Part shown: in pieces, positions 24,636 to 34,135 of the stretch
Layout of the letters: every line of letters starts with the position of its first letter
Position numbering within the stretch: the first letter of the stretch is position 1
Assembly (NCBI GenBank): GCA_016291405.1
Contig: JAEEXG010000003.1
Span: 1 to 64,000, forward strand
DNA: 64,000 nt
DNA from: Lachnospiraceae bacterium
GTDB lineage: Bacteria; Bacillota; Clostridia; Lachnospirales; Lachnospiraceae
Direction: 5' to 3'
Position numbers and translations under genes: made by a program
The notes under the pieces: generated by a model
What the model saw: the letters and a program-made list of their open reading frames with translations, nothing else
What the model was told of the DNA's origin: nothing
Databases searched by the model: none

Positions 24636-25061
24636 ATGTTCATGGGCGAATACAACCACTCAGTTGATGAAAAAGGCCGATTGATCATTCCCTCTAAGTT
24701 TCGTGAAGAACTTGGAAACGAATTCGTTATCACCAAAGGCTTGGATGACTGCTTGTTTATTTACAACAATACCGAGTGGAAGGCTTTAGAAGATAAGTTA
24801 AGAGCCCTTCCCCTTACAAATAAAAACGCACGTACTTTTGCAAGATTCATGCTTGGCGGAGCTGCTACGGTAGAGCTTGATAAGCAGGGAAGAATCTTAA
24901 TCCCACAGGTTTTAAGAACCTTCGCATCACTTGATAAAGAAATTGTTCTTGTGGGAATTGCAAACAGAATTGAAATCTGGAACAAGGCAAACTGGGAAGC
25001 AGCTTCAAATATTGATGATATGGAATCAATTGCAGAGCAAATGGCGGACCTTGGTATATAG
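24636..25061 (+). CDS. mraZ: Transcriptional regulator MraZ
   Basis: This is a ring-forming DNA-binding protein that autoregulates the division and cell-wall (dcw) cluster. The protein has 141 residues from the ATG at 24636, preceded by AAGGAGG at 24621-24627. The GTG at 24627 lies in the ribosome-binding site and is rejected. Two SpoVT/AbrB-like repeats are present: FMGEYNHSVDEKGRLIIPSKFR at the start and AATVELDKQGRILIPQVLR at about 75-93. It is the first gene of the cluster, and rsmH follows 9 bp downstream. A phased operator-like repeat lies directly upstream. Confidence 0.97.
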   Translation: MFMGEYNHSVDEKGRLIIPSKFREELGNEFVITKGLDDCLFIYNNTEWKALEDKLRALPLTNKNARTFARFMLGGAATVELDKQGRILIPQVLRTFASLDKEIVLVGIANRIEIWNKANWEAASNIDDMESIAEQMADLGI

Positions 25062-25070
25062 GAATAAAAC

Positions 25071-26006
25071 ATGGAATTTAAACACTATTCGGTAATGCTT
25101 AATGAAACAATTGAAAATTTAAATATCAAACCGGATGGGATTTATTTAGACGGCACTCTCGGAGGAGCAGGTCATTCCTACGAGATAGCAAAGAGGTTAA
25201 CGAATGGCGGTCATCTCTACGGAGTCGATCAGGATGAGGCAGCCATTGAGGCAGCCGGCAAAAGGCTTTCAGAGTTTAAAGACCACGTGACCATTATTCG
25301 TTCCAACTATAAAGATGCAGTGAGCATCTTAAAAGAAATGGGAGTTGGGGGAGTGGATGGTATCCTCCTAGACTTAGGGGTTTCTTCTTACCAGTTAGAC
25401 ACTGTTGAAAGAGGATTTTCCTATAAGTATGACACAGCTTTAGATATGAGAATGGACGATAGACAGACGCTTACGGCGAAGGATATTGTCAACACATATT
25501 CTCAGAAAGAACTTGCAAGAATCATTAAAGAATACGGCGAAGATCAATTCGCGCAAAACATTGCAAAGCACATTTGCATTGAACGCGAAAAGAAACCTAT
25601 AGAAACAACCTTTGAATTAAACGAAGTGATAAAGGCGGCCATCCCCATGAAGATGAGAGCAACCGGCGGACATCCTTCAAAAAGAACATTCCAGGCAATA
25701 AGAATTGAATGTAATCACGAACTTGAGGTTTTAAGAGATTCACTTGATGAAATGACTGATTTCTTAAATCCCGGCGGAAGATTTGCAATCATTACCTTCC
25801 ATTCATTGGAAGACAGAATAGTAAAGACCTCATTTAAAAAGAGTGAAGACCCTTGCGAATGCCCCAAGAACTTTCCTGTATGTGTATGCGGAAAAGTTTC
25901 AAAGGGAAAGCAGTTAACAAAGAAACCAATATTACCAAGCGAAAAAGAGCTTGAAGAAAATTCAAGATCCAAAAGCGCAAAGCTGAGAGTATTTGAAAGG
26001 AAGTAA
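25071..26006 (+). CDS. rsmH: 16S rRNA m4C1402 methyltransferase RsmH (MraW)
   Basis: This enzyme methylates N4 of C1402 in 16S rRNA using S-adenosylmethionine. The protein has 311 residues, the usual length. The SAM-binding motif is [13 protein letters not shown] (about 19-31). [15 protein letters not shown] and [17 protein letters not shown] are the conserved family blocks. The sequence then has [13 protein letters not shown] and [14 protein letters not shown], and a Cys-containing [14 protein letters not shown] segment. It is the second gene of the dcw cluster; ftsL follows 5 bp downstream. Confidence 0.97.
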   Translation: MEFKHYSVMLNETIENLNIKPDGIYLDGTLGGAGHSYEIAKRLTNGGHLYGVDQDEAAIEAAGKRLSEFKDHVTIIRSNYKDAVSILKEMGVGGVDGILLDLGVSSYQLDTVERGFSYKYDTALDMRMDDRQTLTAKDIVNTYSQKELARIIKEYGEDQFAQNIAKHICIEREKKPIETTFELNEVIKAAIPMKMRATGGHPSKRTFQAIRIECNHELEVLRDSLDEMTDFLNPGGRFAIITFHSLEDRIVKTSFKKSEDPCECPKNFPVCVCGKVSKGKQLTKKPILPSEKELEENSRSKSAKLRVFERK

Positions 26007-26011
26007 AAGTT

Positions 26012-26476
26012 ATGGCAACAAATAATCTAAGATTATCAAACGGCAGATATGTTTATGACACAACTGCAAGAAATATTGACGTAAAAAAGGCGATCGAAGA
26101 GCGTCCTTCTTTTAGTCCTTTAAAAGTATATGAAGGTCAAAACTTACAGGAAAAGAAGAACATGAGCTTTTTCTACGTTTTGTTCTTAACGGTTGCAGTT
26201 TTTGTAACGGCTTACGCTTTGGTTTCTTATTTAAGACTTCAGTCAGAAATCGCAAATTCTGTTGAAAATATCGCTATCTACGAGCAGAGACTCAACAATT
26301 TGACACTTGCAAATGATGATGAGTATAGTAAAATGATTAATGCAATAGATTATGATGAGATTAAAAGAATTGCCATCGAAGAGCTTGGCATGGTATATGC
26401 TTCCGAAGACCAGATCGTTACATATACCCGCGAAAACAGCGACTACGTAAGGCAATTAAGCGATATATCGAAATAG
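26012..26476 (+). CDS. ftsL: Cell division protein FtsL-like
   Basis: The protein has 154 residues with one membrane helix (about 51-72, MSFFYVLFLTVAVFVTAYALV). A cytoplasmic N-terminal tail precedes it. A short leucine/isoleucine-spaced coiled coil (about 73-105) and an extracytoplasmic stretch with IAIEELGMVYASEDQIVTY follow. That last piece resembles the IA.ELGM.. ending of FtsL/DivIC proteins. FtsL pairs with DivIB and DivIC to activate FtsW-FtsI. Sequence conservation in this family is low, so the call also rests on its place between rsmH and a class B PBP. Confidence 0.85.
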   Translation: MATNNLRLSNGRYVYDTTARNIDVKKAIEERPSFSPLKVYEGQNLQEKKNMSFFYVLFLTVAVFVTAYALVSYLRLQSEIANSVENIAIYEQRLNNLTLANDDEYSKMINAIDYDEIKRIAIEELGMVYASEDQIVTYTRENSDYVRQLSDISK

Positions 26477-26490
26477 CAGGTGTTTAAGCT

Positions 26491-28500
26491 TTGGAACAAA
26501 ATAGAAACAAACGTAATTTAAAAGGCAGCGCACAGGACGTTGCAATTAGGCTCGGAGTATTTTTCTTTATTGTACTCTTAGCTTTTGTAGGCCTGAGCGT
26601 TCGCCTTATTTTTATTACCAAGGATAACGACACGGAATACCAGCAAAGAATTCTTTCCCAGCAGGCCTTTGACTCAAAGACCTTAAACGCAAAGCGCGGA
26701 GAAATTATCGATGCTAACGGTACCGTTTTGGCTGCAAGTAAAGAAACATATAACGTAATTTTGGATGCTAAGCAGCTTATAGACGCAGATACGGATATTA
26801 ACGGAAATTACGACCCTAAATGTAAAACAGCTACATTAAACGCCCTTGAATCTATCTTTTCTATAGATAAGGGAGAACTTAATGCATACATTGAGTCCGT
26901 TCCTTCATCACAGTATTACATTGTAAAAAGAAACGTATCTTTCGATGAAATGAGCAGGTTTCTTCCTTATATCACAAAGCCTAAAAAAGGCGAGGAAGAA
27001 ACAAGCCTTTATGATGAGCACGTATGTGGCGTTTGGTTTGAAAAGTACTACACAAGATTTTATCCGCAGGGACCTTTGGCCTGTGATCTTATAGGTTTTT
27101 CTTTATCAACGGGCCAGGCATCATACGGACTTGAAGAGTATTATAACGACATTTTGACAGGTGTCAGCGGAAGACAGTACGGATATTTAAGCGATGATTC
27201 CGTGGTTGAAGTTACAACGGTTCCCGCAGTAGACGGAAATACCCTTGTTACCACAATAGATGCAAACCTTCAGATGATGGTTGAAAAGCATTTAAAAGAA
27301 TTTGCCCTTGAATATAAAGACAATGCAAGAGAAGGCTTTGGTGCAAACAACATTGGTTGTATCGTTTTAAAGGCTGACTCAGGCGAAATCCTTGCAATGG
27401 CAAGTTACCCTAACTTTGATTTAAACGATCCTAAAAATATTTCTGAGTATTATACGGAAGAACAGATAAAGCAAATGGAAGAAGAGGACACCCTTAAGGA
27501 TGCCTACGATGCTTTATGGAAAAACTTCTGTATTACAGATTCATATGAACCCGGTTCCGTTATGAAGCCATTCACCGTTGCTATGGGCTTAGAGAGCGGA
27601 AGAGTAACAGGTAACGAAACCTATATGTGTAACGGATTTTTGGAAGTGGCAGGACATAAGATTCACTGTCATAACACTGCAGGTGACGGCCTTTTGGATG
27701 TTAAGGGTGCAGTTGCGAAGTCTTGTAACGTAGCCCTAATGAAAATGAGCAGTGCTATAGGAAAAGATATTTTCCTTGATTATCAGTCAGAATTTAACTT
27801 AGGTTTAAAGACTAATATAGATTTAGCCGGTGAGACCCGTACGGATTCTTTGGTATTTACGGATGCTACATTAAATGAATCGGAACTTGCAACCGCAAGC
27901 TTTGGTCAGGGCTTTAACGTAAGCATGATTCAGATGGCCGCAGGATATGCAGCACTTGTTAACGGCGGTTATTATTACGAGCCTCACGTTGTTTCGAAAA
28001 TATTAAGCCCTTCAGGTTCTGTTGTTAAAAACATTGAGCCAAGAATGGTTAAGCAGATTGTTTCTTCCAAAACATCAGATATGATTGTGGATTATTGTAA
28101 TGCTGTTGTTACAGACGGTACAGGTTGGAGAGCAAAGCCTGCAGGTTATGCCATTGGCGGTAAGACAGGTACTGCAGAAACACTTCCCAGAGGTAACGGA
28201 GAGTATGTGGTTTCTTTTATCTCCCATGCACCCGCAGATAATCCTGAAATTATTTGTTATGTGGTTATAGACAGACCAAACGTATCCGTTCAGGAAGATG
28301 CAAAGTATGCAACAATAGTATCAAGAGAGATACTTACGGATATCCTTCCTTACTTAAACATTCCCATGACGGAAGCAGTAAGTGATAAGGAAAGAGAAGA
28401 ATTGCTTCAAAGAGAACTTTCGATATATACTAACCGTGTTGCCATGGAAGATGCTTCCGGCAATGAGGTTAATGAAGAAGCTAAGGAGAATGAGCAGTGA
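26491..28500 (+). CDS. ftsI: Class B penicillin-binding protein (FtsI/PbpB/SpoVD type)
   Basis: This is the septal peptidoglycan transpeptidase, with 669 residues. The start is a TTG at 26491 after AGGTG. The N-terminal membrane helix lies at about 20-42. The PBP dimerisation domain follows, with AKRGEIIDANGTVLA. The transpeptidase domain has SVMK (SxxK, in YEPGSVMKPF), SCN (SxN, in VAKSCNVAL) and KTGTAE. No PASTA domain follows KTG, unlike many Firmicutes FtsI and SpoVD proteins; the tail is a short acidic extension. It overlaps mraY by 4 bp (GTGA). Whether it serves vegetative division or sporulation cannot be read from sequence, but the ftsL and ftsW neighbours favour division. Confidence 0.93.
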   Translation: MEQNRNKRNLKGSAQDVAIRLGVFFFIVLLAFVGLSVRLIFITKDNDTEYQQRILSQQAFDSKTLNAKRGEIIDANGTVLAASKETYNVILDAKQLIDADTDINGNYDPKCKTATLNALESIFSIDKGELNAYIESVPSSQYYIVKRNVSFDEMSRFLPYITKPKKGEEETSLYDEHVCGVWFEKYYTRFYPQGPLACDLIGFSLSTGQASYGLEEYYNDILTGVSGRQYGYLSDDSVVEVTTVPAVDGNTLVTTIDANLQMMVEKHLKEFALEYKDNAREGFGANNIGCIVLKADSGEILAMASYPNFDLNDPKNISEYYTEEQIKQMEEEDTLKDAYDALWKNFCITDSYEPGSVMKPFTVAMGLESGRVTGNETYMCNGFLEVAGHKIHCHNTAGDGLLDVKGAVAKSCNVALMKMSSAIGKDIFLDYQSEFNLGLKTNIDLAGETRTDSLVFTDATLNESELATASFGQGFNVSMIQMAAGYAALVNGGYYYEPHVVSKILSPSGSVVKNIEPRMVKQIVSSKTSDMIVDYCNAVVTDGTGWRAKPAGYAIGGKTGTAETLPRGNGEYVVSFISHAPADNPEIICYVVIDRPNVSVQEDAKYATIVSREILTDILPYLNIPMTEAVSDKEREELLQRELSIYTNRVAMEDASGNEVNEEAKENEQ

Positions 28501-29450
28501 GAAATCAATTAATCATAGCGGCTTTAATCGCGTTTTTTATAAGTATAGTTTTAGGCCCCGTAATTTTACCTATTCTAAGAAAGATTAAAGCAGGTCAAAC
28601 GGAAAGAGAAGACGGTCCCGAAAGCCATCTTAAAAAGACCGGTACACCTACAATGGGAGCCTTCATTTATTTGATTTCAGCCTTCGCGGTATGTGCTTTT
28701 CAAATAAAGAATTATCCCGATATGGTGCCTACCTTACTTCTTACCCTAGGCTTTATGCTTATAGGATTTTTGGATGACTTTATAAAGGTTGTTTTAAAGA
28801 GGTCTCTTGGTTTAAGAGCATGGCAGAAGTTTTCACTTCAGATTGTATTTGCTTTGGTTTATGCTTTGTACATTAAGGCAAACAGCCCCGAGCTTTTTGA
28901 TATGGTAATTCCTTTTACACAAAGAACAGTTAACTTTGGATGGTTATCTATTCCTGCAATCATCTTTATTATTGTAGGTACCGTTAACGGATCTAACTTT
29001 ACAGACGGTGTTGACGGACTTGAAACATCGGTTACAAGCGCTTTACTTGCTTTCTTTATTTTTGCTTCCATTGGTGCTTCTGAATCCGTTGGAATGATAA
29101 GCTCAATTTTCCTTGGAGCATTACTTGGATTTTTAATGTTTAATGTTAATAAAGCTAAAGTATTTATGGGAGATACAGGTTCTTTGGCACTTGGCGCACT
29201 TGTTTGCGGACTTGCCTTTTCATTAAAGCTTCCTTTATACCTTCCCGTAATTGCATTAATCTATTTTGCGGAAGTTTTAAGCGTAATTATGCAGGTGCTT
29301 TATTTTAAAGCTACTAAGGGAAAGAGAATATTTAAAATGACACCTATTCACCATCACTTTGAATTATCCGGATGGTCAGAACCTAAGGTTGTTGCGGTAT
29401 TTGCAACTGTTACCCTTGTACTTGGAGCATTTGTTTTATTGTTTATTTAG
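28497..29450 (+). CDS. mraY: Phospho-MurNAc-pentapeptide transferase MraY
   Basis: This enzyme makes lipid I by transferring phospho-MurNAc-pentapeptide to undecaprenyl phosphate. The protein has 317 residues and about ten membrane helices. Conserved blocks include ESHLKKTGTPTMGAFIYL, FLDDFIKVVLKRSLGL (Asp pair for Mg2+), GSNFTDGVDGLETSV (catalytic loop) and KMTPIHHHFELSGWSE (the HHH loop). The start is a GTG overlapping the ftsI stop, so translation is coupled. Confidence 0.97.
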   Translation: MRNQLIIAALIAFFISIVLGPVILPILRKIKAGQTEREDGPESHLKKTGTPTMGAFIYLISAFAVCAFQIKNYPDMVPTLLLTLGFMLIGFLDDFIKVVLKRSLGLRAWQKFSLQIVFALVYALYIKANSPELFDMVIPFTQRTVNFGWLSIPAIIFIIVGTVNGSNFTDGVDGLETSVTSALLAFFIFASIGASESVGMISSIFLGALLGFLMFNVNKAKVFMGDTGSLALGALVCGLAFSLKLPLYLPVIALIYFAEVLSVIMQVLYFKATKGKRIFKMTPIHHHFELSGWSEPKVVAVFATVTLVLGAFVLLFI

Positions 29451-29465
29451 TGAGTATTTAAGATT

Positions 29466-30755
29466 ATGGCAGAAGCAGTAAGAAAACGAAAAAATAAAGG
29501 AAGTTACTTTGATTTTACACTTCTTTTCATATTGTTGTTTTTGCTTGGCTTTGGGCTTGTTATGGTTTATTCCACAAGCTCTTATTCTGCTTCTTTAGAC
29601 TATAACGGAGACGGGCTTTACTATTTAAGAAAGCAGTTAATATCCGCTATGATAGGCCTTGTCATGATGTTTTTTGTGAGCTTCCTAAAGTTTGATATCT
29701 ACAAGGTGCTTGCTCCTTTTGCTTACGGAATCTCCGTTATTTTGTTGCTTTTAGTTAAGTCTCCTTTGGGACATACTGCTAAGGGTGCTACACGTTGGAT
29801 TTATATCGGAGGTTTTTCCATTCAGCCCGCTGAAATAGTTAAAATCGGCGTTATTATGATTACAGCCTTTTTAATTATTTATCTTCAAAACAGAGATGAT
29901 ATAGACAACACTTCGTTTAAGTATATATTTATTGTTTTGGCTCCCGGCATCCTTGCCGCAGGGCTTATCCTTTTTGTTACAAGAAATCTTAGTACGGCGG
30001 TAATTGTGGGAGGAATTGCTTTCTCAATGCTTATAATGTCGACTCCCAGATGCTTTAAGGCTTATCTTTTATTGATTTTAGCCTTAATTGGAATCGGCCT
30101 TTATGTACTGTTCTTGTATTTAACCATTCATAAAACAGGAGACATCGGAGCTTTATCAAAGGTAGGATTCAGATCCGAGCGTATCTTAGCCTGGTTTAAT
30201 CCCGAAAAATATGCAGACGGAAAAGGATATCAGACCCTTCAGTCTCTATATGGAATCGGTTCAGGAGGCGTGTGGGGAAAAGGCCTTGGAAAGAGTATGC
30301 AAAAATTAGGTTTCCTTCCCGAAGCCCAAAACGATATGATTTTTTCAATCATCTGTGAAGAGCTTGGTCTTTTCGGAGGCTTTGCAATTTTACTTTTGTT
30401 CGTACTTTTACTTTACAGAATTTTGGATATTGCCACACTTACAAAGGATTTCTTTGGAAATATGCTTGTGGGCGGTGTGTTTGCCCATATAGCCATTCAG
30501 GTTATTTTTAACGTATGCGTTGTAACAAACGTTATGCCAAATACAGGTATTTCCCTTCCCTTTATAAGTTACGGCGGTTCAAGTATTATTTTCCTTTTAA
30601 CCGAAATGGGAATTGTTATGAATGTGGCACGCTACGCAGACTTTACAATTAGCCCTAACGTGGTTAAGAGAACAGGTGAAGTAAAGAGAGCCAACCTTAA
30701 AAAGAGACGTGGCATGCGTGTTAAGCAAAAAGAAGAGGGAACAGAAGAAACATGA
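29466..30755 (+). CDS. ftsW: Septal peptidoglycan glycosyltransferase FtsW (SEDS family)
   Basis: This lipid II polymerase works with the class B PBP upstream. The protein has 429 residues and ten membrane helices. Typical SEDS blocks are GLVMVYSTSSYSA, GATRWIYIGGFSIQPAEIVKIG, the large outer loop with RSERILAWFNPEKY and GYQTLQSLYGIGSGG, EAQNDMIFSIICEELG with the key Glu-Asn-Asp, and PNTGISLPFISYGGSS. A Lys/Arg-rich cytoplasmic tail ends the protein. It overlaps divIB by 4 bp (ATGA). Its location in the cluster favours FtsW over RodA or SpoVE. Confidence 0.93.
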   Translation: MAEAVRKRKNKGSYFDFTLLFILLFLLGFGLVMVYSTSSYSASLDYNGDGLYYLRKQLISAMIGLVMMFFVSFLKFDIYKVLAPFAYGISVILLLLVKSPLGHTAKGATRWIYIGGFSIQPAEIVKIGVIMITAFLIIYLQNRDDIDNTSFKYIFIVLAPGILAAGLILFVTRNLSTAVIVGGIAFSMLIMSTPRCFKAYLLLILALIGIGLYVLFLYLTIHKTGDIGALSKVGFRSERILAWFNPEKYADGKGYQTLQSLYGIGSGGVWGKGLGKSMQKLGFLPEAQNDMIFSIICEELGLFGGFAILLLFVLLLYRILDIATLTKDFFGNMLVGGVFAHIAIQVIFNVCVVTNVMPNTGISLPFISYGGSSIIFLLTEMGIVMNVARYADFTISPNVVKRTGEVKRANLKKRRGMRVKQKEEGTEET

Positions 30756-31501
30756 GAGATTATTATAAAAGAAGGCGGGCGCTGCCTAAGCCTTTAGTAA
30801 TCTTAATCGTCCTTTTTGTTTCGGCGCTTATTCTAATATCCGCCTTTTTTTATGTTAAATATTCCTATACGGTTAAAAATGTATATGTTGAAGGAAACCT
30901 TCATTATACGGACGATGAGATAAAGGAAATTGTTTTAAAAGATAAATATGCGGACAACTCTTTGTTTCTTTCGTATAAGTACAAGAATAAAGAAATAACC
31001 GACATTCCTTTTATTGAAACAATCAATGTGTCCGTAGAATCAAAGGATACCATTAAGATATCTGTATACGAAAAGACCCTTGCGGGATATATTGATTATC
31101 TTGGAAAAAATATTTATTTCGATAAAGACGGTATAGTGGTGGAAGTATCTGAGGTCTACACAAAAGGTGTCCCCGAAGTCGTAGGGGTTTCTTTTGACTA
31201 TGTGGTGCTTCATGAAGCTCTTCCTGCAAAAGATAAAGACATATTTAGAAAAGTCCTTCAGGTCACCCAGCTTATGACCAAATATGAAGTCAGTGCGCAA
31301 AAGATGTATTTTGCTCCAAACGGGACGATTTTTCTTTATAAAGACGATATTACCATCGACCTTGGTACCGATGAAAATATCGATATTAAGATAATGAATC
31401 TTCCTTCAATTCTTGAAAATCTGGAAGGTGAAAACGGAATTTTGAGAATGAGCGAATATGACGAGGGCACAAAGAGAGTTTTCTTTGAAAGAAAGCAGTA
31501 G
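30752..31501 (+). CDS. divIB: Cell division protein DivIB/FtsQ
   Basis: The protein has 249 residues. It has a short basic cytoplasmic tail, a membrane helix (about 14-36) and a POTRA domain (about 40-110: VKNVYVEGNLHYTDDEIKEIV), then the FtsQ/DivIB beta domain. It links FtsL/DivIC to the septal synthase. It overlaps ftsW by 4 bp and is followed 17 bp later by murD. Length and architecture are normal for clostridial DivIB. Confidence 0.93.
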   Translation: MRDYYKRRRALPKPLVILIVLFVSALILISAFFYVKYSYTVKNVYVEGNLHYTDDEIKEIVLKDKYADNSLFLSYKYKNKEITDIPFIETINVSVESKDTIKISVYEKTLAGYIDYLGKNIYFDKDGIVVEVSEVYTKGVPEVVGVSFDYVVLHEALPAKDKDIFRKVLQVTQLMTKYEVSAQKMYFAPNGTIFLYKDDITIDLGTDENIDIKIMNLPSILENLEGENGILRMSEYDEGTKRVFFERKQ

Positions 31502-31518
31502 CTGCTTTTGGAGACGTA

Positions 31519-32808
31519 ATGAATGATTTGATTTTTTCTTACATTAAAAATAAAAAAGTTTTGATACTGGGCTTTGGAAGAGAAGGAAAGTCTTCCTTAA
31601 ATCGCATTTTAAAAGTTGGCGGTTTTAAAAGCGTTACTGTAGCTGATAAAAATGACGTATCAAAGGATGTTCCGACGGGTGTTTTCACACTTTTTGGTGA
31701 TTCATACCAGGATTCTTTAAACGATTATGACGTTGTGTTTAAGTCTCCGGGTATTGTGTTAAATGAAGATATAAGCAAGTACACTTGCCTTATTACTTCT
31801 CAGACTGAAATATTTATTGAAAAATTCAGGGACCAAATAATTGCGGTTACCGGAACCAAAGGAAAGAGCACCACTTCATCCTTTTTATATCATGTATTAA
31901 AAACGGCGGGTAAAGATTGTCTCTTTGCGGGAAATATCGGTATACCCCTTTTTGAAATAGCAGATGAAGTAAAGGAAAATACCATCATTGTGGCAGAGCT
32001 TTCATGCCATCAGCTTGAGTATACTAAGGTATCTCCTAAAAAGGCTGTTCTTTTAAATATCTACGAAGATCACTTGGACCATTACGGCACAAGAGAAAAG
32101 TACGGCTTAGCCAAAAAGAACATTTATAAGTATCAAAAATCTGAAGATTTTCTTTATACCTTAAAGGAAGTTACGGATGAATGGGGCGAATCTAAGTCAA
32201 AAACAATTTATGTTTCAACATCGGTTCTTCCCTTTAAATCTTTTGATGAAATAGACAAAGTTAAACTTAAGGGAAGTCATAATTTACTTAATGTGGCATT
32301 TGCTTATGAAGCATTAAGAGACTGCGAAATTCCCGATGAAACCTTTATAAAAGCGGTTTCTTCCTTTGAACCTTTGCCTCACAGGTTAGAGTTTGTGGGT
32401 AAAATTTCAGGGGTTGATTATTACGATGATTCTATTTCCACAACCGTTAAGTCAACCATAAGTGCGGTTGAAAGTATTCATAATGCTTCGATCCTTTTAC
32501 TTGGCGGAATGGAAAGAAACATCGATTATGAAGAATTGATTAATTATGTTGCAAAGTCACATCTTAAGTATGTAATATGTATGTACGAGTCCGGCAGGAG
32601 AATATATGAAATGTATGAAAATACAAAGAAAAATGATGATTCTCCCAAGGCAGTTTTAGTCAGCAATTTAGAAGAAGCCGTGGATTTTGCAAAAGAAAAT
32701 GCCAAGGCAAATGATGCCGTATTGTTAAGCCCTGCGGCGGCAAGTTACGGCTATTTTAAGAATTTCGAAGAACGTGGCGACGTATTTAAAACATTAGTGA
32801 AAAATTAG
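31519..32808 (+). CDS. murD: UDP-N-acetylmuramoylalanine--D-glutamate ligase MurD
   Basis: This Mur ligase adds D-Glu to UDP-MurNAc-L-Ala in the cytoplasm. The protein has 429 residues, slightly shorter than the roughly 450 usual for MurD. The N-terminal UDP-binding domain has VLILGFGREGKSS and SPGIVLNE. The ATP-binding loop is VTGTKGKSTTS. ELSCHQLEY and NIYEDHLDHYGT carry conserved catalytic and Mg2+-binding residues. The C-terminal domain holds DSISTTVKST and SPAAASYGYFKNFEERGDVF. The ribosome-binding site is GGAG. It normally sits between mraY and ftsW but here follows divIB. Confidence 0.93.
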   Translation: MNDLIFSYIKNKKVLILGFGREGKSSLNRILKVGGFKSVTVADKNDVSKDVPTGVFTLFGDSYQDSLNDYDVVFKSPGIVLNEDISKYTCLITSQTEIFIEKFRDQIIAVTGTKGKSTTSSFLYHVLKTAGKDCLFAGNIGIPLFEIADEVKENTIIVAELSCHQLEYTKVSPKKAVLLNIYEDHLDHYGTREKYGLAKKNIYKYQKSEDFLYTLKEVTDEWGESKSKTIYVSTSVLPFKSFDEIDKVKLKGSHNLLNVAFAYEALRDCEIPDETFIKAVSSFEPLPHRLEFVGKISGVDYYDDSISTTVKSTISAVESIHNASILLLGGMERNIDYEELINYVAKSHLKYVICMYESGRRIYEMYENTKKNDDSPKAVLVSNLEEAVDFAKENAKANDAVLLSPAAASYGYFKNFEERGDVFKTLVKN

Positions 32809-32828
32809 TTTTTTATTTGAATTTTTTG

Positions 32829-32857
32829 TTGCGAAGTTGCCAAAATAATTATATGAT
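32829..32857 (+). promoter_or_regulatory. Candidate ftsZ promoter
   Basis: TTGCGA at 32829-32834 and TATGAT at 32852-32857 are separated by 17 bp. Together with the 88-bp gap after murD this suggests ftsZ has its own promoter. Confidence 0.55.
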
Positions 32858-32896
32858 AAACATGGTGAGTTTTTGTGGAATGAAGGAGGAATTACC

Positions 32897-34042
32897 TTGC
32901 TGGAGATTATAAGTAACGACGCTGAATCTGCTGCAAAGATTGTGGTTATAGGTGTAGGTGGCGCAGGAAACAACGCTGTAAATAGAATGGTGGAAGAGGA
33001 TATATCAGGGGTTGAATTTATCGGCGTCAATACCGATAAGCAGGCTCTTCAGTTGTGCAAGGCTCCCAAACTTATCCAGATCGGTGAAAAGCTTACAAAG
33101 GGACTCGGTGCGGGTGCAAAGCCCGAAATCGGTGAAAAGGCTGCGGAAGAAAGCGCAGAAGCCCTTGAAGCTGCTATTCGCGGTGCAGACATGGTGTTCA
33201 TCACCTGTGGTATGGGTGGCGGAACAGGTACAGGTGCTGCTCCCGTAATTGCTAAGATTGCAAAAGATATGGGTGTTCTTACTGTAGGCGTTGTAACAAA
33301 GCCTTTCAGATTTGAAGCTCGTCAGCGTATGGTAAATGCCATAAGCGGTATAGATAGAATTAAAGACAACGTAGATACTTTGGTTGTTATTCCAAATGAT
33401 AAGCTTTTGGAAATCATTGATAAGCGTACACCTTTCCCGGATGCGCTTAAGAAAGCGGATGAAGTATTACAGCAGGCTGTATCGGGTATTACAGACCTTA
33501 TCAATGCACCTGCTTTGATTAACTTAGACTTTGCCGATGTTCAGACAGTTATGAAGGGTATGGGCGTTGCTCATATCGGTATCGGTAATGCCAAGGGCGA
33601 TGATAAAGCAATGGATGCCGTTAAGATGGCGGTTGAATCTCCCTTGCTTGAAACTACAATTAATGGCGCTAAAAACGTTATTATCAACATTTCGGGTGAT
33701 ATCACAATGGCAGACGTTGCAGACGCAACAGATTACGTTCGTGAACTTACCGGTGATGATGTAAACGTTATTTTCGGTGCTTTATATTCAAAGGACGATC
33801 AGGAAGCTTGTAAGATTACAGTTATTGCTACCGGCTTATCGGCAGCAAGCGAGAGAGCAAGCGTTGTTGGCCGCGTAGCTGCCACACAGGGAAACAGCAC
33901 TCCCACAGTTAAGCCTGTTCTTCCTACTTCTAATCCGGTTCAGCCTACCATCAATCAGGAGGCTTTCAAGAAGCCTTTAGAGAAGATGAAGAGTAACGTA
34001 GATCCCGTTACACTTGATATTCCGGATTTCCTTAGAAGATAA
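32897..34042 (+). CDS. ftsZ: Cell division protein FtsZ
   Basis: This tubulin-like GTPase forms the Z ring. The protein has 381 residues from a TTG at 32897, placed 7 bp after AAGGAGG. The earlier in-frame TTG at 32873 would place that ribosome-binding site inside the gene. Motifs are [15 protein letters not shown] at the N-terminus, the tubulin signature [10 protein letters not shown], the T7 loop with [11 protein letters not shown] and the short C-terminal peptide DIPDFLRR, which binds FtsA, SepF or ZapA-like partners. ftsA and sepF are not adjacent. It ends the dcw cluster at a terminator. Confidence 0.98.
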   Translation: MLEIISNDAESAAKIVVIGVGGAGNNAVNRMVEEDISGVEFIGVNTDKQALQLCKAPKLIQIGEKLTKGLGAGAKPEIGEKAAEESAEALEAAIRGADMVFITCGMGGGTGTGAAPVIAKIAKDMGVLTVGVVTKPFRFEARQRMVNAISGIDRIKDNVDTLVVIPNDKLLEIIDKRTPFPDALKKADEVLQQAVSGITDLINAPALINLDFADVQTVMKGMGVAHIGIGNAKGDDKAMDAVKMAVESPLLETTINGAKNVIINISGDITMADVADATDYVRELTGDDVNVIFGALYSKDDQEACKITVIATGLSAASERASVVGRVAATQGNSTPTVKPVLPTSNPVQPTINQEAFKKPLEKMKSNVDPVTLDIPDFLRR

Positions 34043-34059
34043 GTTTATCGCATATGATT

Positions 34060-34086
34060 GACCTCCGAAACATCGGGGGTCTTTTT
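34060..34086 (+). terminator. Terminator after ftsZ
   Basis: GACCTCCGA at 34060-34068 pairs with TCGGGGGTC at 34073-34081 (one G-T pair), followed by TTTTT. Confidence 0.88.
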
Positions 34087-34135
34087 GTCTAAATGCTTTT
34101 TAATGTATTGGTGGTATCAATTTGGAGGATGATGC

